Shown: positions 23,447 to 32,420, numbered from the stretch's first letter. The stretch: DNA of 64,000 nucleotides from Streptomyces mangrovi (GCF_900114215.1 NZ_FOSG01000008.1:218395-282394), one strand, 5' to 3'. Notes: generated from the letters alone by a model not told the origin. Program-made: numbers and translations.

Positions 23447-24604
23447 GTGCGTCGCACGGTGTTCAACGAGGACCACGAGGCGTTCCGCGAGACCATCCGC
23501 GACTTCATCGCCGCCGAGGTCGTGCCCCACTACGAGCAGTGGGAGAAGCAGGGCTACGTCCCCCGCGAGCTCTACCTCAAGCTCGGCGAGCTGGGCGTCT
23601 TCGGCATCGAGGTGCCCGAGGAGTACGGCGGCGCGGGCGAGACCAGCTTCAAGTACAGCGCCGTCATCTCCGAGGAGACCGCCCGTGCCGGCGTCAGCTT
23701 CGGCGGCTCCGGCGTCCACACCGCGCTGTGCCTGCCCTACCTGCTGAAGTACGCCGACGAGGAGCAGAAGCGGCGCTGGCTGCCGCCCTTCGTCACCGGC
23801 GAGATGATGACCGCCATCGCCATGACCGAGCCCGGCGCCGGCTCGGACCTGGCCGGCATGAAGACCACCGCGAAGCTGTCGGAGGACGGCACGCACTACA
23901 TACTCAACGGCGCCAAGACCTTCATCACCGGCGGCGTCCAGGCCGACCGCGTCCTGGTCTGCTGCCGCACCGCCCCGCCCACCCCCGAGGACCGCCGCGG
24001 GGGCATCTCCATCCTGGTGGTGGACACCAAAAGCGAGGGCTACGCCGTCGGCCGCAACCTCGACAAGCTGGGCCTGAAGTCCTCCGACACCGCCGAGCTG
24101 TCCTTCACCGATGTCAAGGTCCCGGTAGAGGACCTGCTCGGCGAGGAGGGCAAGGCGTTCTCCTACCTCACCCACAACCTCCCGCAGGAGCGCCTGGGCA
24201 TCGCCGTCGGCGCCTACGCCCAGTCCGCCGCCGCCGTCCGCTTCGCCCAGGAGTACGTCAGGGACCGCACGGTCTTCGGCAAGCCCGTGGCCTCCTTCCA
24301 GAACACCAAGTTCGTGCTCGCCGACTGCCAGGCGGACGTGGACGCCATGCAGGCGGTCGTGGACCGCGCGCTGGACGCCCTGGACGCCGGGGAGCTGACC
24401 CCCGCCGACGCCGCCTCCGTCAAGCTGTTCACCACCGAGACCGCCGCCAAGGTCATCGACAAGTGCCTCCAGCTGCACGGCGGTTACGGCTACATGCGGG
24501 AGTACCCGATCTCGCGCCTGTACGCCGACACCCGCGTCACCCGCATCTACGGGGGCACCAGCGAGGTCATGCGGTCCATCATCGCCAAGTCGATGGGCCT
24601 GTGA
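23447..24604 (+). CDS. Acyl-CoA dehydrogenase, LCAD type (385 aa)
   Basis: FAD enzyme for the first step of beta-oxidation. Start GTG 23447 with AGGAGG seven bases upstream. Motifs: AIAMTEPGAGSDLAGMKTTA, FITGGVQADRVLV, HGGYGYMREYPISRLYADTR. The usual C-terminal catalytic Glu position is Gly (IYGGTSEVM), while LPQERLGIA keeps the Glu used as base by long-chain and isovaleryl-type enzymes. This places it apart from the dehydrogenase at 16452, which has GEGTSE. A thioesterase gene follows after 55 bases. Substrate: long or branched acyl-CoA, inferred from this catalytic arrangement. Confidence 0.93.
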   Translation: MRRTVFNEDHEAFRETIRDFIAAEVVPHYEQWEKQGYVPRELYLKLGELGVFGIEVPEEYGGAGETSFKYSAVISEETARAGVSFGGSGVHTALCLPYLLKYADEEQKRRWLPPFVTGEMMTAIAMTEPGAGSDLAGMKTTAKLSEDGTHYILNGAKTFITGGVQADRVLVCCRTAPPTPEDRRGGISILVVDTKSEGYAVGRNLDKLGLKSSDTAELSFTDVKVPVEDLLGEEGKAFSYLTHNLPQERLGIAVGAYAQSAAAVRFAQEYVRDRTVFGKPVASFQNTKFVLADCQADVDAMQAVVDRALDALDAGELTPADAASVKLFTTETAAKVIDKCLQLHGGYGYMREYPISRLYADTRVTRIYGGTSEVMRSIIAKSMGL

Positions 24605-24659
24605 GCGGCCCCGGCACAGGCGGCCGGGCACGGAACCGAGCAGAGGAAACACCCCTTCC

Positions 24660-25583
24660 ATGAGCGACAACGGCACGGACGGGGGCGCCGGACAGGCGCC
24701 CCCGTCCGCCCTGCTGGACCTGGTCGGCCTGCTGGACCTGGAGCGGATCGACCGCGACATCTTCCGCGGCCAGAGCCGCCCGGCGGTCGTCCCCCGGGTC
24801 TTCGGCGGGCAGGTGGCGGCGCAGGCGCTCGTCGCGGCCTTCCGCACCGTCCCCGACGACCGGCTCGCGCACTCGCTGCACGCCTACTTCCTGCGCCCCG
24901 GCGACCCGGCCGCGCCGATCGTCTACACGGCCGACCGCATCCGCGACGGGCGCTCCTTCACCACCCGCCGGGTCGTCGCCGTCCAGCACGGGCAGCCGAT
25001 CTTCCACCTGTCGGCCTCCTTCCAGACGGACGAGGACGGCCTGGAGCACCAGGAGCCGATGCCGGCCGCCCCGGACCCGGAGACGCTGCCGAACTCCACC
25101 GACCTGCTGCCGCGCCACGCTCATCTGTTCAGCGACCCCGGCGTCGCCGACCGCCTCGCCGAGGCGCGGGCGGCCGTCGACCTGCGCTACGTCACCCAGC
25201 CGCCGTACGCGACGGCCGGGCAGCCGCGCGAGCCGCGCTCCCAGGTGTGGTTCCGCACGGCCGGCAAGCTCGACGGCGACCTCGACCGGCCGATGCTCCA
25301 CCTCTGCCTGGCCGCCTACATCTCCGACATGAGCCTGCTGGAGCCCGTCCTGCTCGCCCACGGCCGCGGCGGCTGGACGGTCGGGGACGTGGTGGGCGCG
25401 AGCCTGGACCACGCGATGTGGTTCCACCGCCCCTTCCGGGTGGACGAGTGGCTGCTGTACGACCAGTCCAGCCCCACCTCCCAGGCCGGCCGCGGACTGG
25501 GCCACGGCCGGATCTTCACCGCCGACGGGCGGCTGGCGATCACGGTGATGCAGGAGGGCGTGGTGCGGGTGCCGCGCGGCTGA
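24660..25583 (+). CDS. tesB: Acyl-CoA thioesterase II, TesB family (307 aa)
   Basis: Double hot-dog thioesterase that releases free fatty acid and CoA. First half: FGGQVAAQALVAAFRTV, HSLHAYFLRPGDPAAPIVY, RDGRSFTTRRVVAVQHGQPI. Second half: LDHAMWFHRPFRVDEWLLYD then GRGLGHGRIFTADG with a Gln-x2 catalytic region. The length is typical. It lies just downstream of the LCAD-type dehydrogenase in the same direction, preceded by AGAGGA, so the two probably form a small fatty-acid operon. Confidence 0.92.
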   Translation: MSDNGTDGGAGQAPPSALLDLVGLLDLERIDRDIFRGQSRPAVVPRVFGGQVAAQALVAAFRTVPDDRLAHSLHAYFLRPGDPAAPIVYTADRIRDGRSFTTRRVVAVQHGQPIFHLSASFQTDEDGLEHQEPMPAAPDPETLPNSTDLLPRHAHLFSDPGVADRLAEARAAVDLRYVTQPPYATAGQPREPRSQVWFRTAGKLDGDLDRPMLHLCLAAYISDMSLLEPVLLAHGRGGWTVGDVVGASLDHAMWFHRPFRVDEWLLYDQSSPTSQAGRGLGHGRIFTADGRLAITVMQEGVVRVPRG

Positions 25584-25612
25584 GGCCCGCGCGGGCCCCG
25601 CCCGCCGCCGCG

Positions 25613-26407
25613 CTACGCGGGCGTCAGCCCCGCCGCCTCCAGCAGATAGGCGGTCATCGGCTCGTAGTAGCGCGGATTGATCACATGGTCGTCCAGGGGG
25701 ACGGTGACCGCGAGGGTGCCCTCCGCCTCGCCGAGGAAGAGCGCCGGGTCGTTGCAGTCGGCGAAGCCGACCGTGGTGACGCCGCGCTGCGCCGCGCAGC
25801 CCGCCCAGCCGTGGTCGGCGAAGACCAGGTCCGGCAGCGGCTCGCCCTCGCGCTGGAGGGCGTCGAGGATCGCGGTCATCGGCTCGGGGGAGTGGGTGTG
25901 CCACAGCGTCGCCCCGCGCTCGTGCATCGCGATGTCCGCGAGCTGCACCACCACGCCCTGGTCCGCGATCAGCCCCAGCGGCACCCGTACGATCTCGCAC
26001 CCGGCCAGCCGCAGCGCGTTCGCCACCTTGCTGTGCAGATCGATCAGCGCCCCCGGGTGGCCGGTGGCGAACAGCACCCGGTGCCCGGCCTCCGCCGCCT
26101 TGCGCAGCTCGACCGCGGCCCGGTCCAGGGCGGCCACCGTCAGCTCCGGGTCGATGGTGTCCTGGCCCTGGCGGTGCCCGGGATCGTCGACGACCCCGCA
26201 GCGCTCGGCCATCACCGCCAGCACGTCCTGCTCGTCGCTCCAGCGGTCGCCCAGCTCCAGGCCCAGCCAGTAGTGCCGGTCGCCGTTGGCGAGCCGGCGG
26301 TAGTGGTCCAGGTTGTTCTCGCGCGGGGTGGCGACGTCCCCGGCGATACGGGTGCGGACGAGGTGGTCGATCAGCTCGGAGCGGGAGGGGGCGGCGGTTA
26401 TCGGCAT
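25613..26407 (-). CDS. Conserved actinobacterial protein, predicted phosphatase (264 aa)
   Basis: Unmistakably coding, but the family is only vaguely known to me: relatives in Streptomyces are labelled phosphatase. Visible motifs are [33 protein letters not shown], and [20 protein letters not shown] followed by [11 protein letters not shown], which look like a Rossmann-type fold with conserved His/Asp. No signal peptide. Start ATG 26407; the longer frame to 26506 is Arg/Pro-rich and unlikely. It is divergent from the agmatinase gene. Confidence 0.75.
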   Translation of the reverse strand: MPITAAPSRSELIDHLVRTRIAGDVATPRENNLDHYRRLANGDRHYWLGLELGDRWSDEQDVLAVMAERCGVVDDPGHRQGQDTIDPELTVAALDRAAVELRKAAEAGHRVLFATGHPGALIDLHSKVANALRLAGCEIVRVPLGLIADQGVVVQLADIAMHERGATLWHTHSPEPMTAILDALQREGEPLPDLVFADHGWAGCAAQRGVTTVGFADCNDPALFLGEAEGTLAVTVPLDDHVINPRYYEPMTAYLLEAAGLTPA

Positions 26408-26598
26408 GGGGGCATTGTCCCCCGAGGGGGCCCGCCGGGCGATCGGCTTCGGCCCGTGGCGCCCCGCCGTACGGCCGCCGCACCCGCACGGCACCCCGCC
26501 GCACACGCCACCCCCTGTACGAGCTGTCCAAAAGAGAGCGGTCGGCTGTCGGATCCGTACATGTCCGCCGAGGTGGGCCCCTGCCTACCCTCGGCCGC

Positions 26599-27576
26599 AT
26601 GAGCAGCGACCAGCAGCAGCCCCGCGGACCCGTCGACTCCTCCCGTATCCCGCGCTTCGCGGGCCCGGCGACCTTCGCCCGCCTGCCCCGCCTGGACGAG
26701 GTGGGCCGTGCCGACGTCGCCGTCGTCGGGGTGCCCTTCGACTCGGGCGTCTCCTACCGGCCCGGCGCCCGCTTCGGCTCCAACGCCGTCCGCGAGGCCT
26801 CCCGCCTGCTGCGCCCCTACAACCCGGCCCAGGACGCCTCGCCCTTCGCGCTCGCCCAGGTCGCCGACGCGGGCGACATCGCGGCCAACCCCTTCGACAT
26901 CCACGAGGCGGTCGAGACGGTGGAGCGGGCGGCCGGCGAGCTGCTGGACACCGGCGCCCGGCTGATGACGCTGGGCGGCGACCACACCATCGCCCTGCCC
27001 CTGCTGCGCGCGGTGGCCCGCAGGCACGGCCCCGTCGCCCTGCTCCACTTCGACGCCCACCTGGACACCTGGGACACCTACTTCGGCGCCGAGTACACCC
27101 ACGGCACGCCCTTCCGGCGCGCGGTGGAGGAGGGCATCCTCGACACCTCCGCCCTCTCCCACGTCGGCACCCGCGGCCCGCTGTACGGCAAGAAGGACCT
27201 CACCGACGACGCCAAGATGGGCTTCGGCATCGTCACCTCCGCCGACGTGATGCGGCGCGGCGTGGACGAGGTCGCCGACCAGCTCCGGCAGCGCATCGGC
27301 GACCGCCCGCTGTACGTCTCCATCGACATCGACTGCCTCGACCCGGCCCATGCCCCCGGCACCGGCACCCCGGAGGCGGGCGGCATGACCTCCCGCGAAC
27401 TGCTGGAGATCCTGCGCGGGCTGGCCTCCTGCAACCTGGTCTCGGCCGACGTGGTCGAGGTCGCCCCCGCCTACGACCACGCCGAGATCACCTCGGTGGC
27501 CGCCTCCCACACCGCCTACGAGCTGACGACGATCATGTCCCGGCAGATCGCGGCGGGCCGGGAGGACCGGGTGTAG
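26599..27576 (+). CDS. speB: Agmatinase (325 aa)
   Basis: Manganese ureohydrolase that converts agmatine to putrescine and urea. The two-metal site is complete: [17 protein letters not shown] and [20 protein letters not shown], followed by the family's EAGG loop. The family's usual length is about 320. There is no Shine-Dalgarno sequence, and TACCCT lies about 10 bases before the ATG, so the mRNA may be leaderless. Closely related guanidino-acid ureohydrolases have the same motifs, so the exact substrate is less certain than the class. Confidence 0.9.
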   Translation: MSSDQQQPRGPVDSSRIPRFAGPATFARLPRLDEVGRADVAVVGVPFDSGVSYRPGARFGSNAVREASRLLRPYNPAQDASPFALAQVADAGDIAANPFDIHEAVETVERAAGELLDTGARLMTLGGDHTIALPLLRAVARRHGPVALLHFDAHLDTWDTYFGAEYTHGTPFRRAVEEGILDTSALSHVGTRGPLYGKKDLTDDAKMGFGIVTSADVMRRGVDEVADQLRQRIGDRPLYVSIDIDCLDPAHAPGTGTPEAGGMTSRELLEILRGLASCNLVSADVVEVAPAYDHAEITSVAASHTAYELTTIMSRQIAAGREDRV

Positions 27577-27673
27577 CGGCCGGCGTGACCTGCCCCGACC
27601 ATCGCATCGAACGCCGGATCAAGGGGACGGATACCGGCAGGTGTGGATAGCCTGACCGCGTGAGGTGGACGGC

Positions 27674-28960
27674 ATGCTGCTGAGGTTCCGGGTCGCGAAC
27701 GTGCGGTCCCTGCGCGACGAGCAGGAGCTGTCGCTCGTCGTGCCGCCGGACGGGGACACGGCCGGTGCCCGCGAGGTGGAGCTGGCCGACGGCACCCTCG
27801 CGGTGTACCCGCTCGCCGGGGTCTTCGGGGCCAACGCATCGGGCAAGTCCAATGTGCTGGCCGCGATGGCGGACATGCGCAGCGCGGTCATGAACTCCTA
27901 CGCCCGCTGGGCCTCCTACCAGGGCATCCCGCGCGAGGCGTTCGCGCTGGACCCCAGGAGCGGCGCCGAGCCGTCGTTCTTCGAGGTGGACGTCGTCATC
28001 GACGGTGTGCGCTGGACGTACGGTTTCGAGCTGGGCCGGGAGAGGATCGAGGCCGAGTGGGTGCACAGCTATCCGCGCGGTCGTCGCCAGGAGTGGATGG
28101 ACCGTGACGCCTCCCGGCCCGAGGTCTACCGCTGGCCCGGTAACAGGGTGAGGGACCGTAACCACCTCGCCCAGCGCACCTGCCCCAACGCCTTGCTGCT
28201 GTCCACCGCCGGTACCGACAACCACCCTCAGCTCTCCCCGCTCTTCCACTGGTTCCGCAGGAATCTCTGGCAGATCGGCCCCGAGGCCGAACGGCCCGAG
28301 TGGGAGCGGTTCACCGCCAAGCGGCTCGCCGGAGAGCAGGGAGAGCGCATTCGCGAACTGCTGCGAGTGGCAGACCTGGGTATCACCGGAGCCGAGTACG
28401 AGCAGACCGACACAGGCTCCCCGGCCGTACGGCTGCTGCACGCCTCGGCGTCGGGAGACGTACCGTTCGAGTGGGAGCGGGAGTCCTGCGGCACCCGTTC
28501 CTGGTTCGCGCTTCTCGGACCCATGCTGCTGGCTCTCGACGAGGGCACTGTCCTCCTCATCGACGAACTGGACGCCAGCCTCCACCCCCGGTTCGCCGCC
28601 GAGGTCATACGCGTCTTCCACGACCCGGACGCCAACCCGCGCGGCGCCCAGCTCGTCTTCACCTCGCACGACGCGACCGTGCTGAGCAGCCCCAGCGGTG
28701 AGCGGCTGTTGGAGCCCGGCCAGGTGTGGCTGACCGAGAAGGACGAGGCGGGTGCCACCGAGCTCTATCCGCTCAGCGCCGCCTCGCCGGGTGGGCAGGA
28801 GGATCTGATGCGCTCCTATCTGGCCGGGGTTTTCGGTGGCGTCCCCTCCCTGATGGAGGGACAGACCGCCCGGCATCTGATGACCATCCGGACAGCGACG
28901 CTCTCTATCCGCTCGAGGTCCGTGTCGCGATCGCCTGTGACGACTTCTCCCCTCACCTGA
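27674..28960 (+). CDS. AAA/OLD-type ATPase, RloA-like, with a probably altered C-terminus (428 aa)
   Basis: ABC-class ATPase of the AAA_15/OLD group. Walker A GANASGKSN (about residue 50), signature region SCGTRSWFALLGPM, Walker B VLLIDELDASLHP and H-loop TSHD. Start ATG 27674 with GAGG eight bases upstream. Such ATPases usually pair with a RloB-like or TOPRIM/HNH nuclease in anti-phage loci. No partner follows here: from about residue 408 (IRTATLSIRSRSVSRSPVTT) the frame reads out-of-frame through a decayed IS630 transposase, so the natural end and any partner gene were probably lost. It may be non-functional or act alone. Confidence 0.75.
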   Translation: MLLRFRVANVRSLRDEQELSLVVPPDGDTAGAREVELADGTLAVYPLAGVFGANASGKSNVLAAMADMRSAVMNSYARWASYQGIPREAFALDPRSGAEPSFFEVDVVIDGVRWTYGFELGRERIEAEWVHSYPRGRRQEWMDRDASRPEVYRWPGNRVRDRNHLAQRTCPNALLLSTAGTDNHPQLSPLFHWFRRNLWQIGPEAERPEWERFTAKRLAGEQGERIRELLRVADLGITGAEYEQTDTGSPAVRLLHASASGDVPFEWERESCGTRSWFALLGPMLLALDEGTVLLIDELDASLHPRFAAEVIRVFHDPDANPRGAQLVFTSHDATVLSSPSGERLLEPGQVWLTEKDEAGATELYPLSAASPGGQEDLMRSYLAGVFGGVPSLMEGQTARHLMTIRTATLSIRSRSVSRSPVTTSPLT

Positions 28961-29145
28961 GCACGAAGAAGTACCAGCGGGATCGAGGTCCAGTTCACCG
29001 CCCTGCGCTACTTCACCCTCGAAGGCACCGACCACGCCCCCACAAGGAACAGGGCAGCATGATCCGCCGCTACATCGTCTGGCGGAACAAGCACACCGCC
29101 GATATCCGCTTGCGTACCCTCGTCACCCGGGTCAACGTCGCCTGA
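28897..29145 (+). pseudogene. IS630-family transposase, C-terminal remnant
   Basis: Fragments of a DDE_3 transposase end are readable in shifting frames: DALYPLEVRVAIACDDFSPH then LSTKK from 28897, IEVQFTALRYFTLEGTDHA around 28985-29035, and HKEQGSMIRRYIVWRNKHTA to ANVA-like VTRVNVA with stop at 29143-29145. Compared with intact family members, the segment between LSTKK and the IE.QF motif (WAAANNVE...SWLNR region) is missing, and one base is lost in GTDHA-HKEQ, so at least two lesions are present. No terminal repeats were found. It overlaps the 3' end of the ATPase gene. Confidence 0.75.
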
Positions 29146-29167
29146 CACCCTGACGAAGGCGGAGAAG

Positions 29168-29581
29168 ATGACTACGCAGACCCACCACGTGGACCACGAA
29201 CTCATCCAGGCCGCGACCCACGTCGCGCGCACTCGCTGCCGGGGCGACAACCACACCATGGCAGCCGCAGCCCGCGCCCGGGACGGCCGGATCGTCACCG
29301 TGGTGAACGCCTACCACTTCACCGGAGGCCCCTGCGCCGAACTGGTCCTCATCGGCGCGGCAGCCGCCCAGGGCGCCTACGAGCTGGACACGATCGTCGC
29401 AGTGGGCGACCGCGAACGGGGGGTCGTCCCCCCGTGCGGCCGGTGCCGTCAGGTCCTTCTCGACTACTTCCCCGCTCTCAAGGTCATTGTCGGCGAAGGC
29501 GAACGCATCCGAACCGTCCTCATCACCGACCTGCTGCCCGAAAGCTACGTCTGGGCCGACCACCAGCACGACGCTGAGTAA
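29168..29581 (+). CDS. Cytidine deaminase family protein (137 aa)
   Basis: Small zinc deaminase. The zinc/catalytic pair is intact: GGPCAELVLIG (C-A-E) and VVPPCGRCRQVLLDYF (PCGxCRQ). The N-terminal half (RTRCRGDNHTMAAAARARDG) is shorter than in housekeeping Cdd and resembles the blasticidin-S-deaminase/CDA-like group. GGCGGAG precedes the ATG closely. It starts 22 bases after the IS remnant, so it may have travelled with it. Likely acts on cytidine or a related nucleoside; substrate not determined. Confidence 0.85.
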   Translation: MTTQTHHVDHELIQAATHVARTRCRGDNHTMAAAARARDGRIVTVVNAYHFTGGPCAELVLIGAAAAQGAYELDTIVAVGDRERGVVPPCGRCRQVLLDYFPALKVIVGEGERIRTVLITDLLPESYVWADHQHDAE

Positions 29582-29690
29582 TAAGCTCGACCTGTACACG
29601 GACGTGCACGTGTTCGTGGAGGAGGGCCTGGGGATCAGCTCGTACTGATCCCCGGCACCCGGTCCGGAGCCGTACCGCCAGCTCTCCCGG

Positions 29691-29906
29691 TCACCGCAGG
29701 CCAGAAGTGCCTCCCGCGTTTTCCGGAATACCCCGGCCTCTCCTTCTGGAGGTGTGGGACCGGCCGTTCGGACTGTGATCGTGGTGGTCGAAACAGAGGT
29801 TGCAGGGTTCGGCAGACGGTGGCGGCGTCAGTGCGCGGGAGAGGACGACGCCGGTGACGGCGACACCGGTGGTGAAGGCCAGCAGGCCGAGGAACACGGT
29901 GCCCAT
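29691..29906 (-). CDS. Small membrane protein coupled to the HATPase gene (71 aa)
   Basis: The ATG overlaps the stop codon of the upstream HATPase gene by one base (TGATG), a strong sign of coupled translation. The N-terminus is one membrane helix (MGTVFLGLLAFTTGVAVTGV, then VLSRAL), followed by a short polar tail with CNLC and FDHHDH, which could bind metal. No family recognised. A longer frame from 29984 is out of place inside the HATPase gene. Confidence 0.5.
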   Translation of the reverse strand: MGTVFLGLLAFTTGVAVTGVVLSRALTPPPSAEPCNLCFDHHDHSPNGRSHTSRRRGRGIPENAGGTSGLR

Positions 29907-30367
29907 CACGTCGTCCGGCCGGTGCGCGTGCCGCGCAGTTCGAACCACACGCTCTTGCCGGACGGTTGGAGTCCGCCGTGCCACACCGTCCCCCAGGCGG
30001 CGGCGAGTTCCCGGACCAGGAGGAGACCGCGGCCGTGCTCGGCCTCGGACGGTACGCCGGCTCCGGGGGACGAGGGGGCGCCTGTGATGTCCTCGTCCCG
30101 GACGGACACCCGGACCCGGTCTCTTCCGACCGCCGCCTCCAGGGTGAGCAGCGGCACCTTCGTGTGGAGGTGGACGTTCGAGACGACTTCGGAGACCAGC
30201 AGCCGGGCCGTCTCCGCCAGCGCCGAGTGGCCGCTGGCGTCGAGCAGTCCGGCCACCATGTCACGCGCGACCTTCACGGTCTCCGGGATGTTCGGGGCAC
30301 GCAGCTCGTAAGTGCGGGCCCGCTGAAGCGCGTTGACGAGCACGGTGGCGGGTGTCGGGTCGGTCAT
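29906..30367 (-). CDS. RsbW-like ATP-binding (HATPase) regulator (153 aa)
   Basis: Anti-sigma-type serine kinase domain. N-box LVSEVVSNVHLHT, G1 VSVRDED and G2 EAEHGRGLLLVRELAAAWG are present; the C-terminus SGKSVWFELR closes the fold. It has the Streptomyces-specific form found beside XRE/DUF397 genes and is divergent from such a pair here (257-bp gap). Members of this set tune development and antibiotic production in studied strains; the partner of this copy is not known. Confidence 0.85.
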   Translation of the reverse strand: MTDPTPATVLVNALQRARTYELRAPNIPETVKVARDMVAGLLDASGHSALAETARLLVSEVVSNVHLHTKVPLLTLEAAVGRDRVRVSVRDEDITGAPSSPGAGVPSEAEHGRGLLLVRELAAAWGTVWHGGLQPSGKSVWFELRGTRTGRTT

Positions 30368-30624
30368 GGTGTGCCCCCTGTGAACGGATACGGTCGCCGC
30401 TCGCGCTCGCCACCGTGGCTCTGTCGTCCCCCGAGCACGCCCGTGGACGGGCGCGCAGGAGACGACCGCACTGCGGATTTACCGGCATGCGTAGCGGTAC
30501 GGGTACGGACAGTAGGTGGCAAGCTTGCTTCGGCGCAAGGTTGCCACCAAAAGTCACTCTGTTGAGTGGGGTTGTGGTACTGCTACGCAGAGACCTCGCT
30601 GAGTCACGGAAGGATGAGCCGCCC

Positions 30625-31479
30625 ATGCCCGCACGGGACAACCCCACCGTTCGACAGGTGCGCCTGGGCGCCGAGTTGCGCAAGCTGCGGGAGCGGGCAG
30701 GGAAGACGGCGCGTGAAGCGGCGGGCTTGCTCGGTACTGACCAGGGGAAGGTCAGTCACATCGAGTCCGGGCGTATCGGTGTCAGTGAAGAGCGCGTCCG
30801 GAGACTCGCGTCCTACTACTCCTGTGGGGATGGCGAGTTGATCGACGCGCTGTGCGCCATCGCATGCGAGCGCAGAGGGCGACATTGGTGGGAAGAGTAC
30901 AGGGGTATCCTTGCTCCTGGTTTCCTGGATCTTGCGGAGCTTGAGCACCACGCCACCTTTCTGCGTTTGATGCAGACGGTTTCCCTTCCCGGGCTCTTTC
31001 AGACGGAGGACTACGCGAGGGCCTTGTTCAGCGGGGCGATTCCCAGGCTGCCGACCAGTGAGATCGAGGCACGCGTCGAGCACCGCATGCGGCGGTGCAT
31101 GATCTTCGAGCGTGATGAACCCCCGGTGGTCGTCGCGATCATTCATGAGGCCGCACTGCGTATGCGTTTCGGCGGCCGCCGAGTCGTGCGGGCGCAACTG
31201 GAGAAGCTGTTGGAGGTGACCGAGTGGCCCAGCGTGACGGTGCGCGTAGTGCCGTTCACCAACGAGAGCTTCATCGAGGTCACGCAGCCGGTGCTCTACG
31301 CAGGCGGGGTGGTGCCTCAACTGGATACGTTGCAGATGGACACCCCGTTCGGTGGGCGGTACCTGCACGCCGAGGCCGTCCTGCACAGCTACCGGCAGTT
31401 GCTCGACATCGCGGAGGACGGTTCGCTCACCGCAGAAGAGTCGCGGCAGCTCATCCACCACATCGCGAGGGAACTGTGA
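30625..31479 (+). CDS. XRE regulator with DUF5753 domain, WhiJ-like (284 aa)
   Basis: N-terminal HTH at about 10-65 (LGAELRKLRERAGKTAREAA, LLGTDQGKVSHIESGRIGVS) and a DUF5753 domain from about 100 to the end (ATFLRLMQTVSLPGLFQTED, WPSVTVRVVPFTNESFIEVT). Start ATG 30625 with GGAAGGA upstream; the long in-frame extension to 30352 is inside promoter space. The DUF397 gene follows after 11 bases, and a HATPase gene is divergent, giving the complete abaA/whiJ-like trio. Such proteins usually act as repressors relieved by their DUF397 partner. Confidence 0.9.
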   Translation: MPARDNPTVRQVRLGAELRKLRERAGKTAREAAGLLGTDQGKVSHIESGRIGVSEERVRRLASYYSCGDGELIDALCAIACERRGRHWWEEYRGILAPGFLDLAELEHHATFLRLMQTVSLPGLFQTEDYARALFSGAIPRLPTSEIEARVEHRMRRCMIFERDEPPVVVAIIHEAALRMRFGGRRVVRAQLEKLLEVTEWPSVTVRVVPFTNESFIEVTQPVLYAGGVVPQLDTLQMDTPFGGRYLHAEAVLHSYRQLLDIAEDGSLTAEESRQLIHHIAREL

Positions 31480-31490
31480 GGCGCATAGGC

Positions 31491-31691
31491 ATGAGTGCAC
31501 CGATCCAGTGGCAGAAGTCTTCTTTCTCCGGCGGCGGCGGGGAGAACTGTGTGGAGGTCGCGCGGCAGGGCGACGACCTGCTCATACGGGAGAGTGACGA
31601 GCCGGGGCTCGTCCTCGCCGCGAGCCGGGCGGACCTGGCCGCGTTCATCGCGGGCATCAAGGCCGGGGAGTTCGACCGCTTCGTGAAATGA
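31491..31691 (+). CDS. DUF397 small partner protein (66 aa)
   Basis: Typical DUF397: IQWQKSSFSGGGGENCVEVA at the start, then DLLIRESDEPG and LAAFIAGIKAGEFDRF at the end. It follows the XRE/DUF5753 gene by 11 bases and is probably its antagonist or co-factor. GAGG lies about 10 bases before the ATG. A strong terminator follows five bases after the stop. Confidence 0.92.
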   Translation: MSAPIQWQKSSFSGGGGENCVEVARQGDDLLIRESDEPGLVLAASRADLAAFIAGIKAGEFDRFVK

Positions 31692-31696
31692 TCCGG

Positions 31697-31737
31697 CCGT
31701 GCCGAGGGGTGCCGCTTGTCGGCGCCCCTCGGCACGG
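31697..31737 (+). terminator. Terminator after the DUF397 gene
   Basis: Eighteen-bp arms (31697-31714, 31720-31737) with one wobble and a 5-base loop. Confidence 0.8.
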
Positions 31738-31790
31738 TGATTTCACGGCGGCCGAGGCCCGCGCCGGGCATGCCCGCCGCCGGGCGGCGA

Positions 31791-32393
31791 TCAGCGGGGT
31801 CTGAGGCCGTGCAGCAGGTGGTGGATCAGGTCGTCGGTCATGCCGAGGGCCTCGGCCGGGTCGAGTATGCCGCCCACCGTGAAGCCGGCGATGCCGTGGA
31901 GGGCGGCGCCGGTGAAGAGGGTGAGACGTTCCGGGTCGGCCTCGACGATCTCGCCGCGCCGCTGGGCGTCCGCGATCACCCGATCGAAGACGCCCACCGT
32001 CCGGTCGACCCCGGCGGCCATCTGCTCGGCGGCCCCGGGCTCGTGCTTGCGGGCGTACATGAGGGCCAGGAGTTCGGCGTTCTCGGCGGCGAAGGCGAGG
32101 TAGACGCGGGCGAGGGCGGTCAGGCGGGGCTGGAGCGGGAGCGAGGGGTCGTCGGCGCCCTCCAGGGCTCGGGCCAGCCGGTCGTAACCGGCCAGGGCCA
32201 GGGCGTCGAGCAGGGCCCGCTTGTCCTTGAAGTGGCGGCCGGGCGCGGCGTGGCTGACGCCGGTCTCGCGGGCGAGTTCGCGCAGGGACAGGGAGGCGAC
32301 GCCCTTCTCCCGCAGGGTGCGCTCGGCGCTCTCCAGCAGGGCGGCGCGCAGGTCGCCGTGGTGGTAGGGGCGGCTCCGGGACATGCGGGCCAT
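31791..32393 (-). CDS. TetR-family regulator (200 aa)
   Basis: HTH at about 12-57 (HHGDLRAALLESAERTLREK, LSLRELARETGVSHAAPGRH, FKDKRALLDALALAGY) and a TetR_C_33-like ligand domain (LTALARVYLAFAAENAELLA, LTLFTGAALHGIAGFTVGGI). Divergent from an SDR oxidoreductase gene with 71 bp between, holding a direct repeat; it probably represses that gene and itself. Ligand unknown. Confidence 0.9.
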   Translation of the reverse strand: MARMSRSRPYHHGDLRAALLESAERTLREKGVASLSLRELARETGVSHAAPGRHFKDKRALLDALALAGYDRLARALEGADDPSLPLQPRLTALARVYLAFAAENAELLALMYARKHEPGAAEQMAAGVDRTVGVFDRVIADAQRRGEIVEADPERLTLFTGAALHGIAGFTVGGILDPAEALGMTDDLIHHLLHGLRPR

Positions 32394-32420
32394 CGTATCC
32401 CGATGTTGACGACGGCATCT

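Noticed and set aside
27674..29581. RADAR-like defence pair (ATPase plus deaminase)
   Set aside because: RADAR uses a much larger ATPase and a large adenosine deaminase; here an ABC-class ATPase lies beside a 137-residue cytidine deaminase, separated by an IS remnant.
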